A stretch of DNA of 64,000 bases from Paralithodes platypus (GCA_032716605.1 CM064480.1:28324129-28388128); one strand, 5' to 3'; numbered from the stretch's first letter, positions 22,223-35,456 are shown. Made by a program: numbers and translations. Notes: generated by a model from the letters alone, not told the origin.

Positions 22223-22498
22223 AGACGGTGCAGCAAGCACACAGAATACGGCGGCGGTGGCTGTGCTCTGACGAGGTACACACTCTCCCTCTCGCTGTCA
22301 CGTTTCGTATAATGCGTCGTATAGCTAGGTCATGCTTCATTTAATGCGTCGTCTACTGTCCTAGGTCATGCTTCGTATAATGTGTCGCACCCCCAGTCAG
22401 ACGCCTCACCTAAAATAATCCCACAAAAATCTCTCTGGGTGGAGCATCCCGGCCAGGTAGTCTCTCCTATAATATTATTAGCTATAAAATCTTTGACT

Positions 22499-22553
22499 CA
22501 GAGAGAGAGAGAGAGAGAGACAGACACAGTGTGTGAGAGAGAGAGAGAGTTAC
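22499..22553. repeat. GA microsatellite pair around a CAGACACAGTGTGTG core
   Basis: A GA run, a short CAGACACAGTGTGTG core, then a second GA run. The same composite recurs near 23350, 25509, 25896, 26405, 26919, 50188, 53043, 53395, 56248, 56603 and 59459, always just upstream of TTACCCACTCTCCCTCTCGC. Long reading frames rich in RERERE or SLSLSL across it are artefacts. Confidence 0.9.
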
Positions 22554-24046
22554 CCACTCTCCCTCTCGCTATCACGCTTCATATAATGCGTCGAACAGGT
22601 GCACCAACACAGGCAAGACGGTGCAGCAAGCACATAGAATACGGCGGCAGTGGCTGTGCTCCGACAAGGTACACACTCTCCCTCTCGCTATCACGTTTCG
22701 TATAATGCGTCGTATAGCTAGGTCATGCTTCGTTTAATGCGTCGTCTACTGTCCTAGGTCATGCTTCGTATAATGTGTCGCACCCCCAGTCAGACGCCTC
22801 ACCAAAAATAATCCCACAAAAATCTCTCTGGGTGGGAGCAGCCCGGCCAGGTAGTCTCTCCTAAAAATTGTCTCCTAAAATGTTGTCTCTCCTAAATATT
22901 TGTGGGTGAGTCGCCGCAGGATCACGGCCAGTTAGTCTCTCTACTGTAGGTGGAGCAGCCCGGCCAGGTAGTCGCCTCTCTGGGTGGAGCAGCCCAGCCA
23001 GGTAGTCTCTCTCTGGGTATCTTTGACAACGGCCGACAAAGCACCTCTCAATCCCTTCCTGCACCAACACAGGTAAGACGGTGCAGCAAGCACATAGAAT
23101 ACGGCGGCGGTGGCTGTGCTCCGATGAGGTACACACTCTCCCTCTCGCTGTCACGTTTCGTATAATGCATCGTATAGCTAGGTCATACTTCGTTTAATGC
23201 ATCGTCTACTGTCCTAGGTCATGCTTCGTATAATGTGTCGCATCCCCAGTCAGACGCCTCACCAAAAATAATCCCACAAAAATCTCTCTGGGTGGAGCAG
23301 CCCGGCCAGGTAGTCTCTCCTATATTATTAGCTAAAAAATCTTTGATTCAGAGAGAGAGAGAGAGAGACAGACACAGTGTGTGTGAGAGAGAGAGAGTTA
23401 CCCACTCTCCCTCTCGCTGTCACGCTTCGTATAATGCGTCTCACAGGTGCACCAATACAGGCAAGACGGTGCAGCAAGCACATAGAATACGGCGGCGGTG
23501 GCTGTGCTCCGATCAGGTACACACTCTCCCTCTCGCTGTCACGTTTCGTATAATGCGTCGTATAGCTAGGTCATGCTTCGTTTAAAGCGTCGTCTACTGT
23601 CCTAGGTCATGCTTCGTATAATGTGTCGCACCCACAGTCAGACGCCTCAACAAAAATAATCCCACAAAAATCTCTGGCCGGCAACACGGCACAGCTCGTC
23701 GTCGTCGAAGTCTTCGTCCTAAATTTTGTCTCTCCTAAATTTTTGTGGGTGAGTCGCCCCAAGACCCCGGCCAGTTAGTCTCTCTCTTCTGTAGGTGGAG
23801 CAGCCCGGCCAGGTAGTCGCCTCTCTGGGTGGAGCAGCCCGGCCAGGTAGTCTCTCTCTGAGTATCTTTGACAACGGCCGACTAAGCACCTCTCCATCCC
23901 TTCCCATCAGATCCACCACTTTCTTAACTTTAGGATCAAGTGAAGTGACCTTAAATTAATGGGAGTAACTGGTACTGTGGTGCTTCGTACTTATAATTCG
24001 TCGTATAGCTAGGTCATGCTTCGTATAATGTAGATCGGAAAATAAA

Positions 24047-24271
24047 ATGGAATTGTTCATGTTTTTCTTTTATTTGTCCTTCCTAGTTTTTACAATTTCT
24101 TCTCTCGGTGAAAGATGTCGTGGCAAAATAATTGACAATTCGATTTCTTTAAATTTTCACCAAAATTTAGACCCTCCCGAAGAAAAAAGGTTCATCGCCA
24201 ACTCAAGTCGTATAGCAGAATTTATTTTTGGTGAGTCGTCTGACTGGGGTGGAATAATAATTCCAATGTAA
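24047..24271 (+). other. Longer version of the repeat-borne signal-peptide-like frame
   Basis: The same start as the 42-aa frames, but a small deletion at about 24158 (TTTTCACCAAAATTTAG in place of the CACACA run) keeps the frame open to 74 codons. A related frame opens at 30184. Since only this one copy has the longer tail, the extension is probably accidental. Confidence 0.25.
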
Positions 24272-24414
24272 GCGTGGAATATGGAGTGGAACAATGCGTG
24301 AGAGACTATATTCTTCAGAGAAAAATATGTTGTGATGATGACAGTGAAACTCTACACGAAGACGATGGCACGTTAATTGGTGACTGCCCTTCAGACCTGG
24401 TTGAAAATACTCTC
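24255..24414 (+). pseudogene. 5' end of the unknown mosaic ORF fused to a reversed C-terminal piece
   Basis: It begins like the copies at 27748 and 44274 (EYGVEQCVRDYILQRK, then CCDDDSETLHEDDGT). It then jumps at about 24378 to the reverse complement of the NTESIFNQVGR segment and back into a mosaic module. This is an internal-deletion derivative with an inversion. Confidence 0.7.
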
Positions 24415-27400
24415 GGTCATGCTTCGTATAATGTGTCGCACCCCCAGTCAGACGCCTCACCAAAAATAATCCCACACAAATCTCTCTGGGTAGGAGCAGC
24501 CCGGCCAGGTAGTCTCTCCTAAAAAAATTCTCTCCTAGAATTTTGTCTCTCCTAAATTTTTGTGGGTGAGTCGCCGCAGGAGCCCGGCCAGTTAGTCGCC
24601 TCTCTGGGTGGAGCAGCCCAGCCAGGTAGTCTCTCTCTGGGTATCTTTGACAACGGCCGACTAAGCACCTCTCAATCCCTTCCTGCACCAACACAGGCAA
24701 GACAGTGCAGCAAGCACATAGAATACGGCGGCGATGGCTGTGCTCTGACGAGGTACACACTCTCCCTCTCGCTGTCACGTTTCGTATAATTCATCGTATA
24801 GCTAGGTCATGATTCGTTTAATGCGTCATCTACTGTCCTAGTTCATGCTTCGTATAATGTGTCGTACCCCCAGAAAATCACGACAGGGACCCGCACAGCG
24901 GCGACGCCGCAGCATCCCAACCAGGTAGTCTCTCTCTAGGTGGAACAGCCCGGCCAGGTAGTCGCCTCTCTGAGTGGAGCAACCCGGCCAGGTATCGAAG
25001 TATTTCCGATCGATCCCAATTCCACCAACTCACGTTGGACAGAAAGATAGCCTAAAGATTTGTGTGTGAAAATCACGACAGGGACCCGCACAGCGGCGAC
25101 GCCGCAGCAGCCCGACCAGGTAGTCTCTCTTTAGGTGAAGCAGCCCAGCCAGGTAGTCGCTAGTTCATGCTTCGTTTAATCCGTCGTCTACTGTCCTAGG
25201 TCATGCTTCGTATAATGTGTCGCACCCCCAGTCAGACGCCTCACCAAAAATAATCCCACAAAAATCTCTCTGGATGGGAGCAGCCCGACCAGGTAGTCTC
25301 TCTCTAGGTGGAGCAGCCCGGCCAGGTAGTCGCTAGGTCATGCTTCATTTAATGCGTCGTCTACTGTCCTAGGTAATGCTTCGTATAATGTGTCGCACCC
25401 CCAGTCAGACGCCTCACCAAAAATAATCCCACAAAAATCTCTCTGGGTGGGAGCATCCCGGCCAGATAGTCTCTCCTATATTATTATTAGCTAAAAAATC
25501 TTTGACTCAGAGAGAGAGAGAGAGAGACAGAACCATTGTGTGAGAGAGAGGGAGTTACCCACTCTCCCTCCCGCTGCCACGCTTCGTATAATGCGTCGCA
25601 CAGGTGCACCAACACAGGCAAGACGGTGCAGCAAGCACATAGAATACGGTGGCGGTGGCTGTGCTCCGACGAGGTACACACTCTCCCTCTCGCTATCACG
25701 TTTCGTATAATGCGTCGTATAGCTAGGTCATGCTTCGTTTAATGCGTCGTCTACTATCCTAGGTCATGCTTCGTATAATTTGTCGCACCCCCAGTCAGAC
25801 GCCTCACCAAAAATAATCCCACAAAAATCTCTCTGGGTGGAGCAGCCCGGCCAGGTAGTCTCTCCTATATTATTAGCTAAAAAATCTTTGATTCAGAGAG
25901 AGAGAGAGAGAGAGAGACAGACACAGTGTGTGAGAGAGAGAGAGAGTTACCCACTCTCCCTCTCGCTGTCACGCTTCGTACAATGCGTCGCACAGGTGCA
26001 CCAACACAGGCAACACGGCGCAGCAAGCACACAGAATACGGCGGCGGTGGCTGTGCTCCGACGATGTACACACTCTCTCTCTCGCTGTCACGTTTCGTAT
26101 TATGCGTCGCACAGGTGCACCATCACAGGCAAGATGGTGCAGCAAGCACATAGAATACGGCGGCGGTGGCTGTGCTCCGACGAGGTACACACTCTCCCTC
26201 TCGCTGTCACGTTTCGTATAATGCATCGTATAGCTAGGTCATACTTCGTTTAATGCGCCGTCTACTGTCCTAGGTCATGCTTCGTATAATGTGTCGCACC
26301 CCAGTCAGACGCCTCACCAAAAATAATCCCACAAAATCTCTCTGGGTGGGAGCAGCCCAGCCAGATAGACTCTCCTATATTATTATTAGCTAAAAAATCT
26401 TTGACTCAGAGAGAGAGAGAGAGAGAGACAGACACAGTGTGTGAGAGAGAGAGAGAGTTACCCACTCTCCCTCTCGCTGTCACGCTTCGTACAATGCGTC
26501 GCACAGGTGCACCAACACAGGCAACACGGCACAGCAAGCACACAGAATACGGCGGCGGTGGCTGTGCTCCGACGATGTACACACTCTCTGTCTCGCTGTC
26601 ACGCTTCGTATAATGCGTCGCACAGGTGCACCAACACAGGCAAGACGGTGCAGCAAGCACATAATATACGGCAGCAGTGGCTGTGCTCCGACGAGGTACA
26701 CACTCTCCCTCTCGCTGTCACGTTTCGTATAATGCGTCGTTTAGCTAGGTCATGCTTCGTTTAATCATGCGTCGTCTACTGTCCTAGGTCATGCTTCGTA
26801 TAATGTGTCGCACCCCCAGTCAGACGTCTCACCAAAAATAATCCCACAAAAATCTCTCTGGGTGGAGCAGCCCGGCCAGGTAGTCTCTCCTATATTATTT
26901 GCTAAAAAATCTTTGATTCAGAGAGAGAGAGAGAGACAGACACAGTGTGTGAGAGAGAGAGAGAGTTACCCACTCTCCCTCTCGCTGTCACGCTTCGTAT
27001 AATGCGTCGCACAGGTGCACCAACACAGCCAACACGGCGCAGCAAGCACACAGAATACGGGGGCGGTGGCTGTGCTCCGACGATGTACACACTCTCTCTC
27101 TCGCTGTCACGCTTCGTATAATGCATCGCACAGGTGCACCAACACAGGCAACACGGCGCAGCTCGTCGTCGTCGAGCTTTTCGGCCTAAATTTTGTCTCT
27201 CCTAAATTTTTGTTGGTGAGTCGCCCCAGGAGCCCGGCCAGTTAGTCTCTCTCTACTGTAGGTGGAGCAGCTGAGCCAGGTAGTCGCCTCTCTGGGTGGA
27301 GCAACCCGGCCAGGTAGTCTCTCTCTGGGTATCTTTGACAACGGCCGACTAAGCACCTCTCCATCCCTTCCCATCAGATCCTCCACTTTCTTAACTTTAG

Positions 27401-27747
27401 GATCAAGTGAAGTGACCTAAAATTAATGGGAGTAACTGGTACTGTGGTGCTTCATACTTATGATTCGTCGTATAGCTAGGTCATGCTTCGTATAATGTAA
27501 ATCGGAATATAAAATGGAATTGTTCATGTTTTTTTTTTTATTTGTCCTTTCTAGTTTTTTACAATTTCTTTTCTCGGTGAAAGATGTCGTGGCAAAATAA
27601 TTGACAATTCGATTTCTTTAAATTTTTCACACACACAAATTTAGACCCTCCCGAAGAAAAACGGTTCATCGCCAACTTAAGTCGTATAGCAGAATTAATT
27701 TTTGGTGAGTCGTCTGACCGGGGTGGAATAATAATTCCAATGTAAGC

Positions 27748-29493
27748 GTGGACTATGGAGTGGAACAATGCGTGAGAGACTATATTCTTCAGAGAAAAAT
27801 ATGTTGTGATGATGACAGTGAAACTCTACACGAACACGACGGCACGTTAATAGATAGCGTAGGGATGGTACGGTCTGAATCTAACATATCCCCGATAATT
27901 GTCACCCATCAAAATAATTATGAAGGAGCAAGATGAACCAGATACAGATGTTAACGATACGGTTTCGGTAGACACTGTTGAAGATAATCTATCAACAGAA
28001 AAGGTTATTACCCATAACACCACCAATGAGGCAGCTAGCGTTAGCAATGATTGGTTTTCTCATTTGTGCGGGGGAGACTCCGCCAATAGCCATAGGATGA
28101 TTAAATGTGGGAGCGTTAAAGGGGACGAGGAGAGAAACGATGAAAATAATATTATGGACATCGAAGAAGGGGGCATTGTTGACGTTAACGAGGTTTCAAA
28201 AGATAAAGATAATGGAGGTGAAGATAATTGGACAACCCCCCAACCTACATCCTCTCGCAGTAGAAGTAGAGAAATTCCATTGTTGGTTCACCCCTTCGAA
28301 ATCGTCTCTTCAATATCCAATCCACGTGAATGGGCACATGGCAATTTCCGTTCCTTTACATCTCCTTCAGGTTAGACTGGTCCAAACACTCTTCACCGTT
28401 TTAGCCGACATTCATGTCATTATTATCCTAGTATGGACAGAAGTAGTATTTACCGCAAATCGGAAGAGTCCGACAATACATCTGCGTATACCGTGACGCC
28501 CTACAATGCACGGCGACCTCGCCGTTACCTTCCGAGCCCTCCGAGCCCTTAACCCTACAGTAACTCGTTGCCTCCCATAGGCGAATCCAAACTGCACACT
28601 CGACGTTGGGACAGAAGAGAGGTAAGAGCAGGTGGCAACCTTCTGGCAAACGAAGTATCGTTTCAGAGACGCACCCAACCACACCTACTACCAGACCTTA
28701 CAAAAGACACCTTCCTTCACGGTCCCCTGATCCCAACACCGTCGATTACCCTTCATTTCACTTAACCCCTGCTACCACTACGGATACTTCCACCGCTACC
28801 GCTACTTCAAAATGGAAAAGGTATAGAGGTACCGAAGATAAAAAAGAATCCTCCCAAAGGCCAAAGCCGTTTCATTCATTTTTTGGAGGATCACCACGAC
28901 TATGCACCCCTCTCGAGACATTTTCCTAGCTCGGTACAGTCGCGTGGTCCCATTGTCTCCTCCTCCGCCCTCAAGGGAACGGAGAGTGCCAATGAGGCTA
29001 GCCAGAGTAGCTTCTCTTCGTTCTCTGCCTCTTGTGTGCCAAACTCCAACACCGAGAGTATTTTCAACCAGGTCGGAAGGGTAGTGACCAATATGGCGAG
29101 CAAAGAGATGAAAGTCAGAATAGACGAGAGAGTTAACGATACCGTGTTAAAGGTTAAGGTGGAAATGTTACGATCTCAGATCAAGGGTATGAAATGTGCC
29201 TCCCTGGCGGATGCGATTGTTGGGTACGGCATCGGTGATAAGTTGCACAACCCCCCGCAGGAACATTTGACTCTATTGAAGAAAATGTTGGCCATTGAAT
29301 TAAAGGCTAATATGTTTGGTCGGTATGCCAAGATACAAGACTTAAAGTCGGCTGAATTATTTAGAAAATCGAACGATACCTTAGAAATTATTCAGAGAGA
29401 GCAAGTCATGTGTAACCCCATGTTCTCAGATTTGGACTTCACTCCTCTGGAATATAAGAGCTACAAAGAGAGGAGTAGTTCCGAATGACCGGG
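27748..29493 (+). pseudogene. Unknown mosaic ORF family, copy 1
   Basis: Not recognised. In order it has: a short start (DYGVEQCVRDYILQRK), a strongly acidic region (about 27800-28230), a Ser/Arg-rich region, a basic middle (RRPRRYLP), a Pro/Ser/Thr-rich region with a KRK-type basic patch, a Ser-rich stretch, then a ~130-residue mostly helical C-terminal domain (about 29050-29470). Relative to copy 2 it has a 3-4-base insertion near 27915 that shifts frame, a TAG after SPSG at 28373-28375, a frameshift near 28885 and a TGA at 29486. Mosaic modules lie directly on both sides, as in copy 2. The acidic-then-basic composition could suit a nucleic-acid or particle protein, but that is only a guess. 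Confidence 0.6.
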
Positions 29494-29700
29494 CGACGGC
29501 GAAGGAGGAGGAGGAAACATGGTTACACATCCGTCACCTTCCTCGACTCACAGAGTCGAGGAGGGTGATAGCGGCGACGCTACAGGTAATGCCGCCGACT
29601 TGATGAGGGGAACTTTAGTGGCCATACCCAAGGGCAACGCAACATCACATTTCAGAGGTGGGTACCGTTCCCAAACCTACACACACTCCCTCTCGCTGTC
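29494..29700 (+). pseudogene. Copy 1 tail: Gly-rich end and fusion into mosaic
   Basis: After the TGA the same DNA continues the C-terminal tail seen in copy 2 (GDGxGGGGN, then SSTHRVEEGDSGDATG). It passes straight into the CACACTCCCTCTCGCTGTCA module at about 29680, so any C-terminal residues after that are mosaic-derived (SLSLS-type). Confidence 0.6.
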
Positions 29701-31366
29701 ACGTTCCGTATAATGTGTCGTATAGCTAGGTCATGCTTCGTTTAATCATGCGTCGTCTACTGTCCTAGGTCATGCTTCGTATAATGTGTCGCACCCCCAG
29801 TCAAACGCCTCACCAAAAATAATCCCACAAAAATCTCTCTGGGTGGTAGCAGCCCGACCAGGTAGTCTCTCCTAAATTTTTGTGGGTGAGTCGCCGCAGG
29901 AGCCCGGCCAGTTAGTCTCTCTCTACTGTAGGTGGAGCAGCCCGGCCAGGTAGTCGCCTCTCTGGGCAGAGCTGCCCGGCCAGGTAGTGTCTCTCTGGGT
30001 ATATTTGACAACGGCCGACTAAGCACCTCTCCATCCCCTCCCATCAGATCCTCCACTTTCTTAACTTTAGGATCAAGTGAAGTGACCTAAAATTAATGGG
30101 AGTAACTGGTACTGTGGTGCTTCGTACTTATAATTCGTCGTATAAATAGGTCATGCTTCATATAATGTAAATCGGAAAATAAAATGGAATTGTTCATGAT
30201 TTTCTTTTATTTGTCCTTCCTAGTTTTTACAATTTCTTCTCTCGGTGAAAGATGTCGTGGACAAATAATTGACAATTCGATTTCTATAAATTTTTCACAC
30301 ACACACAAATTTAGACCCTCCCGAAGAAAAAAGGTTCAGCGCCAACTCAAGTCGTATAGCAGAATTTATTTTTGGTGAGTCGTCTGACTGGGGTGCTCGT
30401 AGCTCTCGGATCGAAGTATTTCCGATCGATCCCAATTCCACCAACTCACGTTGGACAGCAGAAGATCGCCTAAAAATTTGTGTGTGAAAATCACGACAGG
30501 GACCCGCACAGCGCCGACGCCGCAGCAGCCCGACCAGGTAGTCTCTCTCTAGGTGGAGCAGCCCGGCCAGGTAGTCGCTAGGTCATGCTTCGTTTAATGC
30601 GTCATCTACTTTCCTAGGTCAGGCTTCGTATAATGTGTCACACTCCCAGTCAGACGCTTCACCATAAATAATTCCACAAAAATCTCTCTGGGTGGGATCA
30701 GCCCGACCAGGTAGTCTCTCCTAAATTTTGTCTCCTAAATTTTTGTGGGTGTGTCGCCGCAGGAGCCTGGCCAGTTAGTCTCTCTCTCTACTGTAGGTGG
30801 AGCAGCCCGGCCAGGTAGTCGCCTCTCTGGGTGGAGCAACCCGGCCAGGTAGTCTCTCTCTGGGTATCTATGACAACAGCGGACTAACCACCTCTCAATC
30901 CCCTCCCATCAGATCCTCCACTTTCTTAACTTTAGGATCAAGTGAAGTGACCTAAAATTAATGTGAGTAACTGGTACTGTGGTGCTTCTTACTTATAATT
31001 CGTCGTATAGCTAGGTCATGCTTCGTATAATGTAAATCGGAAAATAAAATGGAATTTTTCATATTTTTCTTTTATTTGTCCTTCCTAGTTTTTACAATTT
31101 CTTCTCTCCTAAATTTTTGTGGGTGAAAGATCGTTTCATAACCCAATCGAGGGGCCGAATACTGTCTCATGTGTGCCTGTGTTGGCACAGGTGCACCAAC
31201 ACAGGCAACACGGTGCAGCAAGCACACAGAATACGGCTGTGCTCCGACGAGGTACACACTCTCCCTCTAGCTATCACGTTTCGTATAATGTGTCGTATAG
31301 CTAGGTCATGCTTCGTTTAATCATGCGTCGTCTACTGTCCTAGGTCATGCTTCGTATAATGTGTCG

Positions 31367-31984
31367 CACCCCCAGTCAGATGCCTCACCAAAAATAATCC
31401 CACAAAAATCTCTCTGGGTAGGAGCAGCCCGACCAGGTAGTCTCTCCTAAATTTTGTCTCTCCTAAATTTTTGTGGGTGTGTCGCCGCAGGAGCCCGGCC
31501 AGTTAGTCTCTCTCTACTGTAGGTGGAGCAGCCCAGCCAGGTAGTCGCCTATCTGAGTGGAGCAACCCGGCCAGGTAGTCTCTCTCTGGGTATCTATGAC
31601 AACAGCGGACTAAGCACCTCTCCATCCCCTCCCATCAGATCCTCCACTTTCTTAACTTTAGGATCAAGTGAAGTGACCTAAAATTAATGGGAGTAACTGG
31701 TACTGTGGTGCTTCGTACTTATAATTCGTCGTATAACTAGGTCATGCTTCGTATAATGTAAATCGGAAAATAAAATGGAATTATTCATGTTTTTCTTTTA
31801 TATGTCCTTCCTAGTTTTTACAATTTCTTCTCTCGGTGAAAGATGTCGTGGACAAATAATTGACAATTCGATTTCTTTACATTTTTCACACACACAAATT
31901 TAGACCCTCCCGAATAAAAAAGGTTCACCTCCAACTCAAGTCGTATAGCAGAATATATTTTTGGTGAGTCGTCTGACTGGGGTG
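31367..31984. mobile_element. Candidate 618-bp inverted-repeat element with CACCCC ends
   Basis: The left end CACCCCCAGTCAGATGCC and the right end, read reversed, CACCCCAGTCAGACGAC, are followed by matching CTCACCAAAAATA, about 28 bp of terminal inverted repeat. GTCG stands directly outside both ends (31363-31366 and 31985-31988) and could be a 4-bp target duplication. Similar units are at 29792-30395 (right flank CTCG) and 33726-34343 (left flank GTAG). The interior is the minisatellite, the GGATCAAGTGAAGTGACC unit and the signal-peptide-like frame. No transposase is encoded. Confidence 0.45.
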
Positions 31985-34726
31985 GTCGTAGCTCTCGGAT
32001 CGAAGTATTTCCGATCGATCCCAATTCCACCAACTAACGTTGGACAGCAGAAGATTGCCTAAAGATTTGTGTGTGAAAATCACGACAGGGACCCGCACAG
32101 CGGCAACGCCGCAGCAGCCCGACCAGGTAGTCTCTCTCTAGGTGGAGCAGCCCGGCCACGTAGTCGCTAGGTCATGCTTCGTTTAATGCGTCGTCTACTG
32201 TCCTAGGTCATGCTTCGTTTAATGCGTCGTCTACTGTCCTAGGTCATGCTTCGTATAATGTATCGCACCCCAAGTCAGACGCCTCACCAAAAATAATCCC
32301 ACAAAAATCTCTCTAGGTGGGAGCAGCCCGACCAGGTAGTCTCTCCTAAATTTTGTCTCTCCTAAATTTTTGTGGGTGTGTCGCCGCAGGAGCCCGGCCA
32401 GTTAGTCTCTCTCTACTGTAGATGGAGCAGCCCGGCCAGGTAGTCGCCTCTCTGGGCGGAGCAGCCCGACCAGGTAGTCTCTCTCTGGGTATCTTTGACA
32501 ACGGCGGACTAAGCACCTCTCCATTCCTTCCCATCAGATCCTCCACTTTCTTAACTTTAGGATCAAGTGAAGTGACCTAAAATTAATGGGAGTAACTGGT
32601 ACTGTGGTGCTTCGTACTTATATTTCGTCGTATAACTAGGTCATGCTTCGTAAAATGTAAATCGGAAAATAAAATGGAATTTTTCATATTTTTCTATTAT
32701 TTGTCCTTCCTAGTTTTTACAATTTCTTCTCTCCTAAATTTTTGTGGGTGAAAGATCGTTTCATAACCCAATCGAGGGGCCGAATACGGTCTCGTGTGTG
32801 CCTGTGTTAGCACAGGTGCACCAACACAGGCAACACGGTGCAGCAAGCACACAGAATACGGCGGCGGTGGCTGTGCTCCGACGACGTACACACTGTCCCT
32901 CTCGCTGTCACGTTTCGTATATGTGTCGTATAGGTAGGTCATGCTTCGTTTAATCATGCGTCGTCTACTGGCCTAGGTCATGCTTCGTATAATGTGTCAC
33001 ACCCCCAGTCAGACGCCTCACCAAAAATAATCCCACAAAAATCTCTCTGGGTGGGAGCAGCCCGACCAGGTAGTCTCTCCTAAATTTTGTCTCTCCTAAA
33101 TTTTTGTGGGTGTGTCGCCGCAGGAGCCCGGCCAGTTAGTCTCTCTCTACTGTAGGTGGAGCAGCCTGGCCAGGTAGTCGCCTCTCTGAGCGGAGAAACC
33201 CGGCCAGGTAGTCTCTCTCTGGGTATCTATGACAACAGCGGACTAAGCACCTCTCAATCCCCTCCCATCAGATTCTCCAATTTCTTAACTTTAGGATCAA
33301 GTGAAGTGACCTAAAAGTAATGGGAGTAACTGGTACTGTGGTGCTTCTTACTTATAATTCGTCGTATAGCTAGGTCATGCTTCGTATAATGTAAATCGGA
33401 AAATAAAATGGAATTTTTCATATTTTTCTTTTATTTGTCTTTCCTAGTTTTTACAATTTCTTCTCTCCAAATTTTTTGTGGGTGAAAGATCGTTTCATAA
33501 CCCAATCGAGGGGCCGAATACGGTGTCGTGTGTGCCTGTGTTGGCACAGGTGCACCAACACAGGCAACACGGTGCAGCAAGCACACAGAATATGGCTGTC
33601 CTCCGACGAGGTACACACTCTCCCTCTCGCTGTCACGTTTCGTATAATGTGTCGTATAGGTAGGTCATGCTTCGTTTAATCATGCGTCGTCTACTGTCCT
33701 AGGTCATGCTTCGTATAATGTGTAGCACCCCCAGTCAGACGCCTCACCAAAAATAATTCCACAAAAATCTCTCTGGGTGGGAGCAGCCCGACCAGGTAGT
33801 CTCTCCTAAATTTTGTCTCTCCTAAATTTTTGAGGGTGAGTCGTCGCAGGAGCCCGGCCAGTTAGTCTCTCTCTACTGTAGTTGGAGCAGCCCGGCCAGG
33901 TAGTCGACTCTCTGGGCAGAGCTGCCCGGCCAGGTAGTCTCTCTCTGGGTATCTTTGACAATGGCAGACTAAGCACCTCTCCATCCCCTCTCATCAGATC
34001 CTCCACTTTCTTAACTTTAGGATCAAGTAAAGTGACCTAAAATTAATGGGAGTAACTGGTACTGTGGTGCTTCGTACTTATAATTCGTCGTATAACTAGG
34101 TCATGCTTCGTATAATGTAAATCGGAAAATAAAATGGAATTATTCATGTTTTTCTTATATATTTCCTTCCTAGTTTTTACAATTTCTTCTCTCAATGAAA
34201 GATGTCGTGGACAAATAATTGACAATTCGATTTCTTTAAATTTTTCTCACACACAAATTTAGACCCTCCCGCAGAAAAAAGGTTCACCTCCAACTCAAGT
34301 CGTATAGCAGAATTTATTTTTGGTGAGTCGTCTGACTGGGGTGGTCGTAGCTCTCGGATCGAAGGATTTCCGATCGATCCCAATTCCACCAACTCACGTT
34401 GGACAGCAGAAGATCGCCTAAAGATTTGTGTGTGAAAATCACGACAGGGACCCGCACAGCGGCGACGCCGCAGCAGCCCAACCAGGTAGTCTCTCTCTAG
34501 GTGGAGCAGCCCGGCCAGGTAGTCGCTAGGTCATGCTTCGTTTAATGCATCGTCTACTGTCCTAGGTCATGCTTCGTATAATGTGTCGCACCCCCAGTCA
34601 GACGCCTCACCAAAAATAATCCCACAAAAATCTCTCTGGGTGGGAGCAACCCGACCAGGTAGTCTCTCCTAAATTTTTGTGGGTGAGTCGCCGCAGGAGC
34701 CCGGCCAGTTAGTCTCTCTCTACTGT

Positions 34727-34730
34727 AGGT
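34727..34730. repeat. AGGT target-site duplication, left side of E2
   Basis: AGGT precedes the E2 5' LTR and AGGT follows its 3' LTR (43590-43593). Joined, the flanks give CTACTGTAGGTGGAGCAG, exactly the uninterrupted module found many times in the mosaic, for example near 33120-33170. Confidence 0.9.
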
Positions 34731-35148
34731 TGTGACGTTAACCACTCCGTTAGAACCGCATGGCTTGTCCTACAGTGACTCGCTAGGATCGCCAGGGCAG
34801 TGGATGGGAATACAGTTTATGTATTAGAGTGTGCTTTATTTCATATGAAAGCTCGTGTCATGGGCAGTCCAGAAAGGCTCTTTGTTTTCACCCATGTCAA
34901 GGCTTTATATATTTAATTGTAAAGTATATGTTTTATCATTAACTAGTAATGATGGGATCTGGGAGAGAGAGAGAGAGTAGAACAGAGTGAGAGGGAGCGC
35001 GCAGTGTTTTTGTCCCGCTCGATGACGTCTCGGCTGGCTGCCTCGTGGGGGTTGGTTGAGAGAGGTCCTTCCCATGCTGTTAGCTCCCTTGCTAGTGGCT
35101 AGAGGACTTGTAACCGCTTTTTTCCCATGCGGCTCGAGCTAGTGCGAG

Positions 35149-35156
35149 TATATATA
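35149..35156 (+). promoter_or_regulatory. TATA box of E2 5' LTR (repeated at 35568 by the assembly duplication)
   Basis: TATATATA lies upstream of CAGTTCCTCGCCACTCTC. The CRE-like site upstream is mutated to TGACGTCT at 35023-35030, unlike the E1 and E2 3' LTRs. The second TATA after the gap belongs to the duplicated contig end. Confidence 0.45.
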
Positions 35157-35356
35157 CAGTTCCTCGCCACTCTCTCCCTCAGATCTGGTTTCTAAAACGC
35201 ATCTATCTTAACCCTTGCTACCTGTCCCCTGCTCCGCACCTGAGAATCTTTTCCTCTGCCTATCTCTCTCATTTTCCATATCTTTCACCACCTTTTATTA
35301 ATATTATACCCCCTCTGGTTAACTCTGCAAAATCAGCTTCATGCTGGCCAGTTGTA

Positions 35357-35456
35357 NNNNNNNNNNNNNNNNNNNNNNNNNNNNNNNNNNNNNNNNNNNN
35401 NNNNNNNNNNNNNNNNNNNNNNNNNNNNNNNNNNNNNNNNNNNNNNNNNNNNNNNN
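35357..35456. other. Assembly gap of 100 N
   Basis: Exactly 100 N, a conventional placeholder size. The 319 bases before it (35038-35356) are repeated after it (35457-35775), by eye without differences. Confidence 0.99.

Larger units (their letters stand above)
20873..34730. repeat. Mosaic repeat block B, mostly forward, higher-order array
   Basis: The block is a head-to-tail series of the modules named for block A. The GGATCAAGTGAAGTGACC unit recurs near 21070, 21950, 23935, 27410, 30070, 30930, 31660, 32560, 33290 and 34020. Two larger unit types alternate. One ends in a short signal-peptide-like frame and an inverted copy of CCCAGTCAGACG. The other continues into GATCGTTTCATAACCCAATC and a 12-bp-arm hairpin. 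Between 29.7 and 33.7 kb the spacing is about 1.6 kb, then 0.7 kb. Sequence not listed separately in this interval is made of these modules and GA runs. Confidence 0.85.

Noticed and set aside
25926..27126. Frames rich in RERERE, SLSLSL or GAQPPPPYSVCLL
   Set aside because: Translations of GA runs and the CGGCGGCGGTGG module on either strand; they shift freely between units.
32239..32256. loxP-like CTTCGTATAATGTAT in the mosaic
   Set aside because: Up to 15 bases match one arm and spacer of loxP, but the second inverted arm is missing and most copies diverge after 13 bases. Treated as chance.
20873..34730. Clustered multigene family of small proteins
   Set aside because: Frames are not conserved between units, and repeats match as DNA in all frames and both strands.
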